A DNA stretch of 64,000 nucleotides from Aquabacterium sp. (GTDB lineage: Bacteria > Pseudomonadota > Gammaproteobacteria > Burkholderiales > Burkholderiaceae_C), in contig JAHFQM010000001.1 of the NCBI GenBank assembly GCA_023266355.1, positions 328,115-392,114 on the forward strand. Reading direction: 5' to 3'. The position numbers and the translations under genes are program-made. Of the stretch, positions 19,689 to 29,923 are shown one piece after another; position 1 is the first letter of the stretch; every line of letters begins with the position of its first letter. The notes beneath the pieces are model-generated. The model ran no database searches, was not told the DNA's origin, and saw nothing but the letters and a program-made list of their open reading frames with translations.

Positions 19689-21329
19689 TCATTCGATGGC
19701 GCTGGCCGACTTCACCTGCTGGCGCAGGATGAACTTCTGGACCTTGCCGGTGGCCGTTTTGGGCAGCTCGCCGAAGACGACGCGCTTGGGCACCTTGTAG
19801 CGGGCGATGTGCTCGCGGCAGAAGGCGAGCAACTCGCCCTCGCCGACGTCCTTGCCGGGCTTGAGTTCGACGAAGGCGCAGGGCACTTCGCCCCACTTGG
19901 CATCGGGCTCGGCCACCACGGCGGCCAGCATCACGGCGGGGTGGTGGTGCAGGGCGTCTTCCACCTCGACCGACGAGATGTTCTCGCCGCCAGAGATGAT
20001 CACGTCCTTGCTGCGGTCCTTGATCTTGATGTAGCCGCTGGCGTCGCGCACGGCCAGGTCACCCGTGTGGAACCAGCCGCCTTCGAAGGCTTCCCGCGTG
20101 GCCGCCTCGTTCTTGAGGTAGCCCTTCATCACGACGTTGCCGCGGAAGCAGATCTCGCCGATGGTGTGGTCGTCCCAAGGCACAGCTTGCAGCGTCTCGG
20201 GGTTGAGCACGGTGACCTCTTCCTGCAGCGCGTAAGGCACGCCCTGGCGGCCGTTGAGGCGGGCGCGCTCTTCCAGTGGCAGCGCGTTCCACTCTTCCTG
20301 CTTGGCGCAGACGGCGGCCGGGCCATAGACCTCGGTCAGGCCATAGACGTGGGTGAGGTTGATGCCCGCAGACTCGCAGCCCTCGATCACCGCCACCGGC
20401 GGCGCCGCGCCAGCGATCAGGCCGTTGACCGTGTGGTTCAGGCCTTCGCGCAGCTTCGGGGGGGCGCTGATCATCAGGTTGTAGACGATGGGGGCGCCGC
20501 ACATGTGCGTCACGTGGTGCGTCTTGAGCAGCCAGTAGATGACGGACGGGTCGATGCGGCGCAGGCACACGCTGGTGCCGGCGATCAGGGCCATCGTCCA
20601 TGGGAAGCACCAGCCATTGCAATGGAACATGGGCAGCGTCCACAGGTAGGTGGCGTGCTGCGGCAGGCTCCAGGAGATCACGTTGCTGGCCGCGTTCAGG
20701 TAGGCGCCGCGGTGGTGGGTGACCACGCCCTTGGGGTTGCCGGTGGTGCCCGAGGTGTAGTTCAGCGCGATGGCGTCCCACTCGTCGTCGGGCAGGAAGC
20801 CGGTGGGCTGCGGATCGCCTGCGGCCAGCAGTTCTTCGTAGCTCAGGGTGCCGAGGTGCTCGCCGGCAGGCGCGGTGTCGTCTTCGACATCGATGACGAG
20901 GATGTGGTGCTTCACCAGGGTCAGCGCCTTGCCCACCACCTTGGAGAACTCGCGGTCGGTCAGCAAGACGCGGGCGTTGCCGTGGTCGAGCATGAAAGCG
21001 ATGGCTTCGGCGTCCAGGCGGGTGTTGAGCGTGTTGAGCACGGCGCCCGTCATGGGCACGCCGAAATGGGCCTCCAGCATGGCCGGCACATTGGGCAGCA
21101 TGACGGCCACGGTGTCGCCCTTGCCGATGCCGCGGGCGCGCAGGGCGCTGGCGAGGCGGCAGCAACGCGCTTCGGTCTCTGCCCAGGTCTGGCGGTGTTC
21201 GCCATAGACGATGGCCGTGCGGCGCGGGTAGACGGCCGCTGCACGGCGCAGGAAGCTCAGAGGCGAAAGGCTGACGTGGTTGGCGGAGTTTTTCTCCAAA
21301 CCGACGTCATAAGGGTTTACACTGATCAT
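19689..21329 (-). CDS. acyl-CoA synthetase (AMP-forming, medium-chain/DmdB-like)
   Basis: 546 residues from the ATG at 21329, which has an AAGGAGAG ribosome site. The AMP-binding signature [13 protein letters not shown] is near residue 190. '[15 protein letters not shown]', '[26 protein letters not shown]' and the terminal '[10 protein letters not shown]' lysine motif complete the ANL superfamily core. It activates a carboxylic acid to its CoA ester. Closest in feel to the acyl-CoA synthetase group that contains 3-methylmercaptopropionyl-CoA ligase. It is co-directional with actP and the acyl-CoA dehydrogenase. An upstream extension to 21761 crosses the kinase promoter and is rejected. Confidence 0.9.
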   Translation of the reverse strand: MISVNPYDVGLEKNSANHVSLSPLSFLRRAAAVYPRRTAIVYGEHRQTWAETEARCCRLASALRARGIGKGDTVAVMLPNVPAMLEAHFGVPMTGAVLNTLNTRLDAEAIAFMLDHGNARVLLTDREFSKVVGKALTLVKHHILVIDVEDDTAPAGEHLGTLSYEELLAAGDPQPTGFLPDDEWDAIALNYTSGTTGNPKGVVTHHRGAYLNAASNVISWSLPQHATYLWTLPMFHCNGWCFPWTMALIAGTSVCLRRIDPSVIYWLLKTHHVTHMCGAPIVYNLMISAPPKLREGLNHTVNGLIAGAAPPVAVIEGCESAGINLTHVYGLTEVYGPAAVCAKQEEWNALPLEERARLNGRQGVPYALQEEVTVLNPETLQAVPWDDHTIGEICFRGNVVMKGYLKNEAATREAFEGGWFHTGDLAVRDASGYIKIKDRSKDVIISGGENISSVEVEDALHHHPAVMLAAVVAEPDAKWGEVPCAFVELKPGKDVGEGELLAFCREHIARYKVPKRVVFGELPKTATGKVQKFILRQQVKSASAIE

Positions 21330-21488
21330 GCGGCTCTCCTTGTCGAGCACCGCCCACAGACCTTGTGGGGCGATGACGGCCGCGATGATGGGAGACGACC
21401 TTGTCATGGCCTCCCAGCAAATGTGACGAATCTTTGCGTCACCCCGTGGGGCCCGCCCCGCGCCTCTGCGCAGCGCCGCCGGGCTGCC

Positions 21489-21494
21489 TAAAAT
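21489..21494 (+). promoter_or_regulatory. putative -10 box of the hybrid kinase gene
   Basis: TAAAAT lies 7 bases before the ATG at 21502. No Shine-Dalgarno sequence fits between the predicted +1 and the start, so a leaderless transcript is likely. Confidence 0.5.
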
Positions 21495-21501
21495 CGGACG
21501 C

Positions 21502-23538
21502 ATGCCGATGGAGCCCCGCCTCAACGATGTCGCCCCGGATGGGGCTGTGCCCACGCAGGTCGCGCCCCCCGCAGGGACCACTGTCCCCGACGGCGGCAGC
21601 TGGCGCCAGCAAACCCTGCAAGCCGGCCTCGACCTGCTCGACCAGGGCCTCACCGTGTTCGACTCCTCGCTGCACCTGGTGGCCTGGAACCGCGCCTTCC
21701 TGGAGTTGCTGGCCTTCCCGCCCGAGATGACGCGCATCGGCGCGCCCTTCGAAGACTTCATCCGCTACAACGCCCAGCGCGGTGAGTACGGCGACGAGCC
21801 GGTCGAGGACGCCGTGCGCCAGCGCGTGGACCTGGCCCTGCAGTTCCTGCCGCACGACATCGAGCGCGAACGGCCCGATGGCCGCATCCTGCACATCACC
21901 GGCCAGCCTTTGCCGGGCCACGGCTTCGTCACGCTGTACTCCGACGTGACCGAGCAGCGCCGCACCGAGCAGGCCCTGCGCCAGGCCAACCTGGAGCTGG
22001 AGTCGCGCGTGCAGGCCCGCACCGCCTCCTTGCGGCGCAGCGAGCAGCAGATGCGCCTGGTCACCGACTCCATCCCCGCGCTGGTGGCCTATTTCAGCGT
22101 GGACCACGGCTACGAGTACATCAACCGCGGCTACCAGGATTGGTTCGGGCTGGACCCGCAACGCCTCGACCGCGTCAGCGCGCGGGCCTTCCTCGGTCAC
22201 GAGGTCTATGAGGGGATCCGGCCTTATGTCCGGCGCGCCTTGTCGGGCGAAGCCGTGACCTTCGACTACGCGCTGTGCACGCAGGCGGGCGAGGACCTGT
22301 GCGTGCGGACCACCCTGGTGCCCGACCGTGGCCCCGATGGCAGCGTGGTCGGCTGCTTCGAGCTGACCTTCGACGTCACCGAGCAGAAGCGCTCGCAGGC
22401 GCTCATCCTGCGCGCCCAGAAAATGGAAGCCATGGGTCAGCTGGCCGGCGGCCTGGCGCACGACTTCAACAACATCCTCACGGTCATCCTCGGCAACCTC
22501 ACGGCGCTGGGCGATGCCCGGCCCGACGATGCCCAGGTGGCCGAGTTCACCGAGCCGGCGATCACGGCGGCGCGTCGTGGTGCCGAGCTCATCCGCGGCC
22601 TCATGACCTTCGCGCGCCAGCAGCCCCTGCAAGCGGGCGCTGTCGATGTCGATGCCCTCGTGGCCTCGGTGGTGCGCCTGGTGCGCCCCGCCTTGCCGGC
22701 CTGCCTGAGCCTGCAGGCCCACACCGGTGACGATGCCGCCTGGGTCTGGGCCGATGCCATGCAGCTGGAAAACGCGCTGGTCAACCTCATCCTCAATGCG
22801 CGCGACGCCACGCCCGCCACCGGCCACATCGACGTGCGTGTGCGCACGCGCCAGGTCGATGCCGCCCAGGCCGCGGCCTTGCAGCTGCAGCGCGGGCCGC
22901 ACGTTTGCATCGAGGTGCAAGACCAGGGCGTGGGCATGGACGCGGCCACGCTGGCCCGCGTGTTCGAGCCCTTCTTCACGACCAAGCGGCCGGGCTCTGG
23001 CACGGGCTTGGGCATGGCCATGGTCTATGGTTTCGTGCGGCAGTCGGGCGGGGTGGTGGACGTGCGCAGCCGACCCGGCGAGGGCACGGTGGTGAGCCTG
23101 TGGCTGCCCGCGGCCGAGTGCCCGGTCGAGCTGGCCCCGCTGGACGAGCCCGGGCCCGTGCCCGGTGCCACCCGCCGTGGCGTGGCCCTGCTGGTGGAGG
23201 ACGATGCCGATGTGCGCAAGGTCGTGCGCCGCAGCCTGCTGGATTTGGGCTATGCCGTCATCGAAGCCGGCCATGGGCAGGAGGCCTTGGAGATCCTGCA
23301 GCGCATGGACGGCATCACCTTGCTGCTCAGCGACATCATGATGCCCGGCAGCCTGGACGGCCGCGCCCTGGCCCGCGAAGCCCGCAGCGAAGGCCTGGCG
23401 CGGCATGTGCTGCTGATGAGTGGCTGTGCCCCCGGCATGGACGCCTTGGCCGACCTGCCCGTGCTGGCCAAGCCCTTCACCACGGCCGAGCTGGCCCGGG
23501 CGCTGACGGCACTGGGCGCGATGGAGGCTGGCACATGA
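21502..23538 (+). CDS. soluble hybrid sensor histidine kinase (PAS-PAS-HisKA-HATPase-REC)
   Basis: 678 residues, no transmembrane segment. A PAS-7-like domain (roughly 40-150, 'LDQGLTVFDSSLHLVAWNRAFLEL') is followed by a short coiled coil, a second PAS domain (about 185-300), the H-box LAGGLAHDFNNIL with His320, an HATPase_c domain with N-box 'ENALVNLILNARDA', and a C-terminal receiver with phospho-acceptor Asp611 (SDIMMP). The stimulus is unknown but cytoplasmic. It overlaps the next response regulator (ATGA). A second in-frame Met at residue 3 is a possible alternative start. Confidence 0.9.
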   Translation: MPMEPRLNDVAPDGAVPTQVAPPAGTTVPDGGSWRQQTLQAGLDLLDQGLTVFDSSLHLVAWNRAFLELLAFPPEMTRIGAPFEDFIRYNAQRGEYGDEPVEDAVRQRVDLALQFLPHDIERERPDGRILHITGQPLPGHGFVTLYSDVTEQRRTEQALRQANLELESRVQARTASLRRSEQQMRLVTDSIPALVAYFSVDHGYEYINRGYQDWFGLDPQRLDRVSARAFLGHEVYEGIRPYVRRALSGEAVTFDYALCTQAGEDLCVRTTLVPDRGPDGSVVGCFELTFDVTEQKRSQALILRAQKMEAMGQLAGGLAHDFNNILTVILGNLTALGDARPDDAQVAEFTEPAITAARRGAELIRGLMTFARQQPLQAGAVDVDALVASVVRLVRPALPACLSLQAHTGDDAAWVWADAMQLENALVNLILNARDATPATGHIDVRVRTRQVDAAQAAALQLQRGPHVCIEVQDQGVGMDAATLARVFEPFFTTKRPGSGTGLGMAMVYGFVRQSGGVVDVRSRPGEGTVVSLWLPAAECPVELAPLDEPGPVPGATRRGVALLVEDDADVRKVVRRSLLDLGYAVIEAGHGQEALEILQRMDGITLLLSDIMMPGSLDGRALAREARSEGLARHVLLMSGCAPGMDALADLPVLAKPFTTAELARALTALGAMEAGT

Positions 23539-24329
23539 GCGCCTTGCCCAATGCGCGTTTGCCGCCTTTGCCGCCTGATGATGGCCGTGACGGCCGCGGC
23601 ACCGGCGGCACCTGCGACATGCAGACGCCCGCGCTGGTCTTCGTGGTCGAAGACGACCTGGCCATCGCGCGCCTGGTGCTGTCGGTGCTGGCCGACTTCG
23701 GCTTCAGTGCAGAGGGCTTCAGCACCGGTGCAGCGGCGCTGCGGCGTTTGCAGACCGTCAAGCCCGACCTGTGCATCGTGGACCTGGGCCTGCCCGACAT
23801 GGACGGCTTGGAGCTCATCCGCCAGATCTCGCAGCAATCGCACGCCGGGGTGCTGATCCTCACGGGGCGCGGCCACACCGTGGACCGCGTCATGGGCCTG
23901 GAGCTGGGCGGTGACGACTACGTCACCAAGCCCTTCGAGCCGCGCGAGCTCGTGGCCCGCGTGCGCAGCATCCTGCGTCGGCGGGCGCCGCGCACCGGCC
24001 TGGTCACCGGCACGCCGCGCCGCTATGCCAGCTTCTCGGGCTGGACGCTGGACTGCGCCGCCAACCTGCTGCGCGCCGACGATGGCACCGAGCACCTGCT
24101 GGGCGTGGCCGAGGTGCAGGTGCTGCGTGCCTTCTTGGAGCGCCCGCACCAGATCCTCAGCCGCGAACAGCTGGTCGGCCACCGCGGCCTGTCGCCCACC
24201 GACCGCAGCATCGACGTGCGCATCTCGCGCCTGCGCCGCAAGATCGAGGCCGACCCGATGGACCCGCGCACCATCAAGACGGTGTATGGCGCGGGCTATG
24301 TGTTCTCCGCGAGCGTGACGTGGTCGTGA
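23535..24329 (+). CDS. OmpR/PhoB-family response regulator
   Basis: 264 residues. The receiver domain has acidic pair EDD, phospho-acceptor Asp83 (VDLGLPDMDG) and Lys132 (TKPFEP). A C-terminal winged helix ends in 'RKIEADPMDPRTIKTVYGAGYVF', typical of OmpR-type DNA-binding domains. The ATG at 23535 overlaps the kinase stop (ATGA). A second Met (residue 29) just before 'QTPALVFVVEDD' would trim a disordered leader and is an alternative start. It is the obvious cognate output of the hybrid kinase. Confidence 0.92.
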   Translation: MSALPNARLPPLPPDDGRDGRGTGGTCDMQTPALVFVVEDDLAIARLVLSVLADFGFSAEGFSTGAAALRRLQTVKPDLCIVDLGLPDMDGLELIRQISQQSHAGVLILTGRGHTVDRVMGLELGGDDYVTKPFEPRELVARVRSILRRRAPRTGLVTGTPRRYASFSGWTLDCAANLLRADDGTEHLLGVAEVQVLRAFLERPHQILSREQLVGHRGLSPTDRSIDVRISRLRRKIEADPMDPRTIKTVYGAGYVFSASVTWS

Positions 24330-24354
24330 ACCGGGGCTTGTGAACCGGGGCTTG
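24327..24354 (+). repeat. 14-bp tandem duplication at the response-regulator stop codon
   Basis: TGAACCGGGGCTTG occurs twice head to tail, the first copy beginning with the stop codon itself; a further TGAAGG follows. It looks like a recent slippage duplication. Confidence 0.85.
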
Positions 24355-24368
24355 TGAAGGCACGGATG

Positions 24369-24384
24369 CTGTATGAAAATACAG
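24369..24384 (+). promoter_or_regulatory. LexA (SOS) box overlapping a putative -10 element
   Basis: CTGTATGAAAATACAG matches the LexA consensus CTGT-N8-ACAG exactly. Its centre contains GAAAAT, positioned 5 bases before the GTG start of the radical SAM gene, so bound LexA would cover the -10 region. Confidence 0.85.
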
Positions 24385-24385
24385 T

Positions 24386-25522
24386 GTGCCTGACGACGAT
24401 TTCACCCCGCTGCCCGACCCGCGCCGACGCGCCGACCCGCTCAAGGGCCGGGGCACGGCCACGCGCCTGGCCCACCGTTTCGACGCCCGCGACCGGGTCA
24501 GCGATGGCGAGGCGCCCGCCTTCATGGCAGACGGCGATGCCGAGCTGCCGCCCCTGCGCACCGAGGTCACGCCCGAGCAGGCGCGCAGCATCCTCACGCA
24601 CAACGACTCGCCCGACATCCCCTTCAGCCAGGCCCTCAATCCCTACCGCGGCTGCGAACACGGCTGCATCTACTGCTACGCGCGGCCCACGCACAGCTAC
24701 CTCAACCTCTCGCCAGGCCTGGACTTCGAAACCCGCCTGGTGGCCAAGGTCAACGCCGCCGAGCGGCTGAGCGCCGCCTTGCAAAAGCCGGCTTACGTCT
24801 GCAGCCCCATCAACCTGGGCTCGGCCACCGACGTCTACCAACCCATCGAGCGCGAATGGCGCCTGACGCGCGCCGTGCTGGAGGTGCTCGACACCTGTCA
24901 CCACCCCTTCACCCTGGTCACCAAGTCGGCAGGTGTCTTGCGCGACCTCGACCTGCTGGCCCGTGCCGCCGAACGCCATCTTTGCTACGTGATGGTCAGC
25001 GTCACCACGCTGGACGGGCGCTTGAGCCGCATCCTGGAGCCGCGAGCGGCCGCGCCCTGGGCCCGCCTGGACGCCGTGCGCCAACTGGCCGATGCGGGCG
25101 TGCCCGTGGGCGTGAACGTCGCGCCCATCATCCCTTTCCTCAACGAGCCCGAGATCGAGCGCATCGTCGAGGCCGCCGCGCAGGCGGGCGCCCATGCCAT
25201 CCACCACACCATCGTGCGCTTGCCCTGGGAGGTCAACCCGCTGTTCCAGGAATGGCTGGACCACCACGTGCCCGAGCGGGCCGCGCGCATCATGGCGCGC
25301 ATCCGCGAGATGCGCGGCGGGCGCGACTACGACGCCGATTTCCGCACCCGCATGAAAGGGCAGGGCGTGTGGGCCGAGCTCATCCGCCAGCGCGTGCGGG
25401 GTGCGGCGGCGCGCCAGGGCCTGGGCCACGGCGGCCCGCAGCTTGATGTCAGCGCCTTCGACCCGACGCTGCTGAAGCCGATGGCGCCCAGCGCCTCAGC
25501 GCGGCAAGGCAGCCTGTTCTGA
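24386..25522 (+). CDS. PA0069-family radical SAM protein (SplB-like), SOS-controlled
   Basis: 378 residues from a GTG. A radical SAM protein with the iron-sulfur cluster motif CEHGCIYC (Cys90, Cys94, Cys97). The surrounding 'NPYRGCEHGCIYCYARPTHSY' and 'YVCSPINLGSATDVYQPIE' segments mark the PA0069/SplB-like group annotated as DNA-repair-photolyase-like. The substrate is unknown. The start lies one base beyond a perfect LexA box, which supports a role in the DNA-damage response. The 3' end overlaps the convergent M48 protease by 27 bases. Confidence 0.9.
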   Translation: MPDDDFTPLPDPRRRADPLKGRGTATRLAHRFDARDRVSDGEAPAFMADGDAELPPLRTEVTPEQARSILTHNDSPDIPFSQALNPYRGCEHGCIYCYARPTHSYLNLSPGLDFETRLVAKVNAAERLSAALQKPAYVCSPINLGSATDVYQPIEREWRLTRAVLEVLDTCHHPFTLVTKSAGVLRDLDLLARAAERHLCYVMVSVTTLDGRLSRILEPRAAAPWARLDAVRQLADAGVPVGVNVAPIIPFLNEPEIERIVEAAAQAGAHAIHHTIVRLPWEVNPLFQEWLDHHVPERAARIMARIREMRGGRDYDADFRTRMKGQGVWAELIRQRVRGAAARQGLGHGGPQLDVSAFDPTLLKPMAPSASARQGSLF

Positions 25523-27379
25523 CGGGCCCGGGTACAGTGGCCCGAAGCTGTGGCGCTCGATGTCGGCCAGCTTGAGCTCGTCGTCGGCGCACAGCGGCAA
25601 CACGGGGCCGGGCAGGTCCAGCTGCTGGATGAGCTGGCGGCACAGGCCGGGGCGCTGCGCTTCGGGCAGTTGCGGGCAGTCGATGAAGAGCAGGTAGGCG
25701 CGGCGCTGGCTGTGGTCTGGCAGGCGCCGCGTCACCAGCCAGGCGCGCGCGATGGGGCTGTGCCAGCCAAGCGCGGTGCGCACATCGTCCACCTCCAGCT
25801 CGTTGAGGTCGTGGCGGGAGAGGTGCTGGAACCAGGGCGGCGTGCACAGCGCGTCCCACACGGCATCGTCCTGGGCTTGGGCCTCCTTGAGGCGCTGGCG
25901 CCAGAGCTTGAGGTTGGCATCGTCCATCGCGGTGCCGGGCGCGGGGCGCTCCAGCCAAGCCACAGCCCTGCGTGCGGCCCAGCTGTGGTGGTCGGCGCCG
26001 GCCTGCCACAGGCGCTCCAGCCAGCCCAGACGCTCGGCCAGTGGTGCGTCTTCGCGCACCGACAGCAGGCCCCGCAGCGCGCCCGCGTGGGCGGGGTTGC
26101 GCGACAGCACCTGCGCGTACAGCGCGCCGGCGTCCACCTCGCTGTGCAGGCGGCGTTCGCAGGCGGCCCACATCGTCAGCTCGTCGCTGCCCAGGCTGTC
26201 GGCGCGCTCGCGCCAGCCTTGCACGCGGGCTTTCAGGCTTTGCTGGCGTTGGTGGTGGGCTTTCCAGGTGCTGGCGCGGTCGCGGCACCAGGCCTGGTCG
26301 AAGCGCTGCACCCAGGCGTCGGCCTGCGCGCCCAGCAGGCCCAGCGCGCTTTTGCGCGACCACGTGGGCAAGCGCGCCGGTGCCGACAGGGCGGCCAGCC
26401 GTTCCTTCAGCACCGGGTGGGTGTCGTCCACATGGCTCAACTGGCGCAGGGCTTTGCGCAAGGCTTCGTGTGCGAAGGCGTCGTCCGGGGGCGTGGCCAG
26501 CAAGTGGCGCAAGGCTTTGAGCGGGCCTTGGGGCAAGGGCTGGTCCGTGGCGCTTTGCCAGTGCTGGCGCCAGAAGTGCTCGGCCATCCAACTGGACTTG
26601 ACCTCGATTTCCACCAGCGCGGCCCCTGCGGTCTCGGCGCCCACCAGGCGCGCGGAGATGCGGTCGGCCTCGTACTCGTCCTGGCGGGCCAGGGCGAAGC
26701 TGCGCGCCAGGAAGCGCGGCACGTACCAGGCCATGAAGCGGCGGTTGAGCCAGGCGGCCGCACCGTCGTCTTCGGCGAGGTGCTCGTTCATGCGCGTCCA
26801 GCTCAGGCGGGTGCGGTAGATCCAGGCGGCGAAGCGGCCGTGGTTGCCGCGCAGGTGGCCGTATTCGTGGGCCAGCACGGCGCTCAGGCGGGGCACGTCC
26901 AGCGCCATCATCATCGGCAGGCCGATGCGCAGGCGGTTCACCGGGGCGCCTACCAGGCCCCAGCGCGGCACCTGCGAGATGCTGGCATTGAAGCGATCGT
27001 CCAGCCAGACCTCGTCAAGCCGAGGGCCCTTCACCTTGCGGCGAACCTGCGACAGCAGCTTGAACAGGGCAGGGGCTTGCTCGGGCGTCAGGCGGTGGCC
27101 ATCGGGTTGGGCGTCCAGGCGCACCCACAGCGCACGCAGGCTGGTCCAGCCCAGGCCGATGGCGCCCAGCAGCAGGAAGATCCACGCCATGCGGACGTGG
27201 CCCGAGCCGAGGTGCCGCAAGGCCCACAGGCCCACCATGGCTGCCGCGGCCAGGCTGCCCGCGATCCAGGCGTAACCCAGGGCCGCGAACAGGGCCACGC
27301 GGCGGCGGTAGCCCCTCGGGTCTTCGGCACTCAGGTACTCGTTGACGCGGACGTGGTGGACGAAGTCGGCGTGGTCCAT
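25496..27379 (-). CDS. M48-family membrane metalloprotease
   Basis: 627 residues from the ATG at 27379, which has an AGGGAAG ribosome site; a TTG eleven codons earlier (27412) is the alternative. Two membrane helices lie near residues 30-85. The zinc motif HEYGH is at 171-175, and a downstream EYEAD supplies the third ligand, as in the HtpX/Ste24-type M48 family. The large C-terminal half (about 300 residues) is helical and TPR-like with no recognised motif. Probably a membrane-bound peptidase facing the cytoplasm; substrates unknown. It is divergent from argG and overlaps the radical SAM gene tail to tail. Confidence 0.85.
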   Translation of the reverse strand: MDHADFVHHVRVNEYLSAEDPRGYRRRVALFAALGYAWIAGSLAAAAMVGLWALRHLGSGHVRMAWIFLLLGAIGLGWTSLRALWVRLDAQPDGHRLTPEQAPALFKLLSQVRRKVKGPRLDEVWLDDRFNASISQVPRWGLVGAPVNRLRIGLPMMMALDVPRLSAVLAHEYGHLRGNHGRFAAWIYRTRLSWTRMNEHLAEDDGAAAWLNRRFMAWYVPRFLARSFALARQDEYEADRISARLVGAETAGAALVEIEVKSSWMAEHFWRQHWQSATDQPLPQGPLKALRHLLATPPDDAFAHEALRKALRQLSHVDDTHPVLKERLAALSAPARLPTWSRKSALGLLGAQADAWVQRFDQAWCRDRASTWKAHHQRQQSLKARVQGWRERADSLGSDELTMWAACERRLHSEVDAGALYAQVLSRNPAHAGALRGLLSVREDAPLAERLGWLERLWQAGADHHSWAARRAVAWLERPAPGTAMDDANLKLWRQRLKEAQAQDDAVWDALCTPPWFQHLSRHDLNELEVDDVRTALGWHSPIARAWLVTRRLPDHSQRRAYLLFIDCPQLPEAQRPGLCRQLIQQLDLPGPVLPLCADDELKLADIERHSFGPLYPGPSEQAALPR

Positions 27380-27446
27380 GCGGCTTCCCTGGCATTTGTC
27401 GGTGTTCGCCAAGATTCAAGCACGTGGGCCCCAGCCTGTGCACGAC

Positions 27447-27452
27447 TAGAAT
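27447..27452 (+). promoter_or_regulatory. putative -10 box of argG
   Basis: TAGAAT lies 30 bases before the argG ATG, predicting a leader of about 24 bases. The leader has a pyrimidine-rich tract (TTCCTCTTTTT) and no clear Shine-Dalgarno sequence. Confidence 0.4.
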
Positions 27453-27482
27453 CCCGGGTTACGTTCCTCTTTTTGCACGACC

Positions 27483-28958
<1,476 letters not shown>

Positions 28959-28977
28959 CCTTCCGGAGACCCCACCC

Positions 28978-29295
28978 ATGACCACCACCACCCTGGCCGG
29001 CACCATCGCCACCCAAGCCAATGTGTACTTCGACGGCAAGTGCGTCTCGCACACCGTGACCCTGGCCGACGGCGTGCGCAAGTCGGTTGGCGTCATCCTG
29101 CCGGCGACGCTGACCTTCAACACCGGCGCCCCCGAGATCATGGAAACCGTCGCGGGCAAGGCCACCATCAAGCTGGCCGGCGCCAGCGAGTGGCAGACCT
29201 ACGGCCCCGGCGAAAGCTTCAACGTGCCGGGCAACTCGTCCTTCGAGATCAAGGTCGAGGGCGAGGCCTACCACTACATCTGCCACTTCGGCTGA
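28978..29295 (+). CDS. ppnP: pyrimidine/purine nucleoside phosphorylase PpnP (DUF1255)
   Basis: 105 residues, a small single-cupin protein. '[19 protein letters not shown]' and '[23 protein letters not shown]' match PpnP, which phosphorolyses a broad range of nucleosides. A GGAGA ribosome site precedes the ATG. It lies 19 bases after argG, so it is probably co-transcribed. A strong hairpin terminator follows at 29351-29382. Confidence 0.93.
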   Translation: MTTTTLAGTIATQANVYFDGKCVSHTVTLADGVRKSVGVILPATLTFNTGAPEIMETVAGKATIKLAGASEWQTYGPGESFNVPGNSSFEIKVEGEAYHYICHFG

Positions 29296-29350
29296 TGCGC
29301 CCTGGAGGTCCGAGGCGCGCCGGCTGCGGTCGGCGCCATCGGACGCCATG

Positions 29351-29382
29351 AAAAAAGCCGCTGTGTTCGCAGCGGCTTTTTT
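29351..29382. terminator. bidirectional intrinsic terminator between ppnP and the secreted-protein gene
   Basis: Stem AAAAAAGCCGCTG / CAGCGGCTTTTTT with a 6-base TGTTCG loop. A-tract and T-tract flank the stem, so it can stop both the argG-ppnP transcript and the convergent one. Confidence 0.92.
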
Positions 29383-29408
29383 GTGCCTGTGTGCCTCGTG
29401 GTGAGGGC

Positions 29409-29903
29409 TCAGAACTTCGGCGGTGGCAGCTCGTCCGGGTCCACCACGTCGCAGTCCATGCGCACAGTGCCGATGAGGTCGTCGTTGAAGTCCAGCAGCT
29501 GGCCTTCCAGGCTGCCATCCTGGCGGTCGATGGCCAGGCGGATGGTGGCCAGGCGCTTGAGGTTGGGTTGCCAGACGACCCAGTGGCCACGCAGCCAGTC
29601 CTCGTAGTAATGAGTGCCCGGCTGACGCAGCTTGTACAGCATCGTGTAGGCCACGGGCGTGGGCGTGTAGTGCAGGCGCTCGCCCACGGGCAGCACGTTG
29701 GAGCGCTGGATCAGCGCCATGTTGTTGCTGTCCCGCAGGGCCAGCTCCAGCTGCGAAGCCTTGGATTTGCCCGCGGCCGTCACCTGCCCGCTGCACTTCA
29801 GGTAGAGGTTGTATTCGGCGGCCGATGCCGCGCCCATGGCAGCCCCCCAGACCAGCAGGGCCGTGGCCAAGCCACGCAGGGTGAAAGGTGTGCGCATCTG
29901 CAT
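29409..29903 (-). CDS. small exported protein of unknown function linked to a CsgG-like lipoprotein
   Basis: 164 residues. The signal peptide covers roughly residues 1-28 ('LATALLVWGAAMGAASA' then AEYNLYLKC). The mature part of about 135 residues has two cysteines (LKCSGQV; MDCDVV) and a predicted beta-rich fold; I recognise no domain. A Met at residue 3 is an equally good start. It begins 20 bases after the CsgG-like gene ends, same strand, so the two are likely co-transcribed. Function unknown; periplasmic or outer-membrane-associated by inference. Confidence 0.7.
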   Translation of the reverse strand: MQMRTPFTLRGLATALLVWGAAMGAASAAEYNLYLKCSGQVTAAGKSKASQLELALRDSNNMALIQRSNVLPVGERLHYTPTPVAYTMLYKLRQPGTHYYEDWLRGHWVVWQPNLKRLATIRLAIDRQDGSLEGQLLDFNDDLIGTVRMDCDVVDPDELPPPKF

Positions 29904-29923
29904 CTGGGGGCTCCTGCGTCAGG

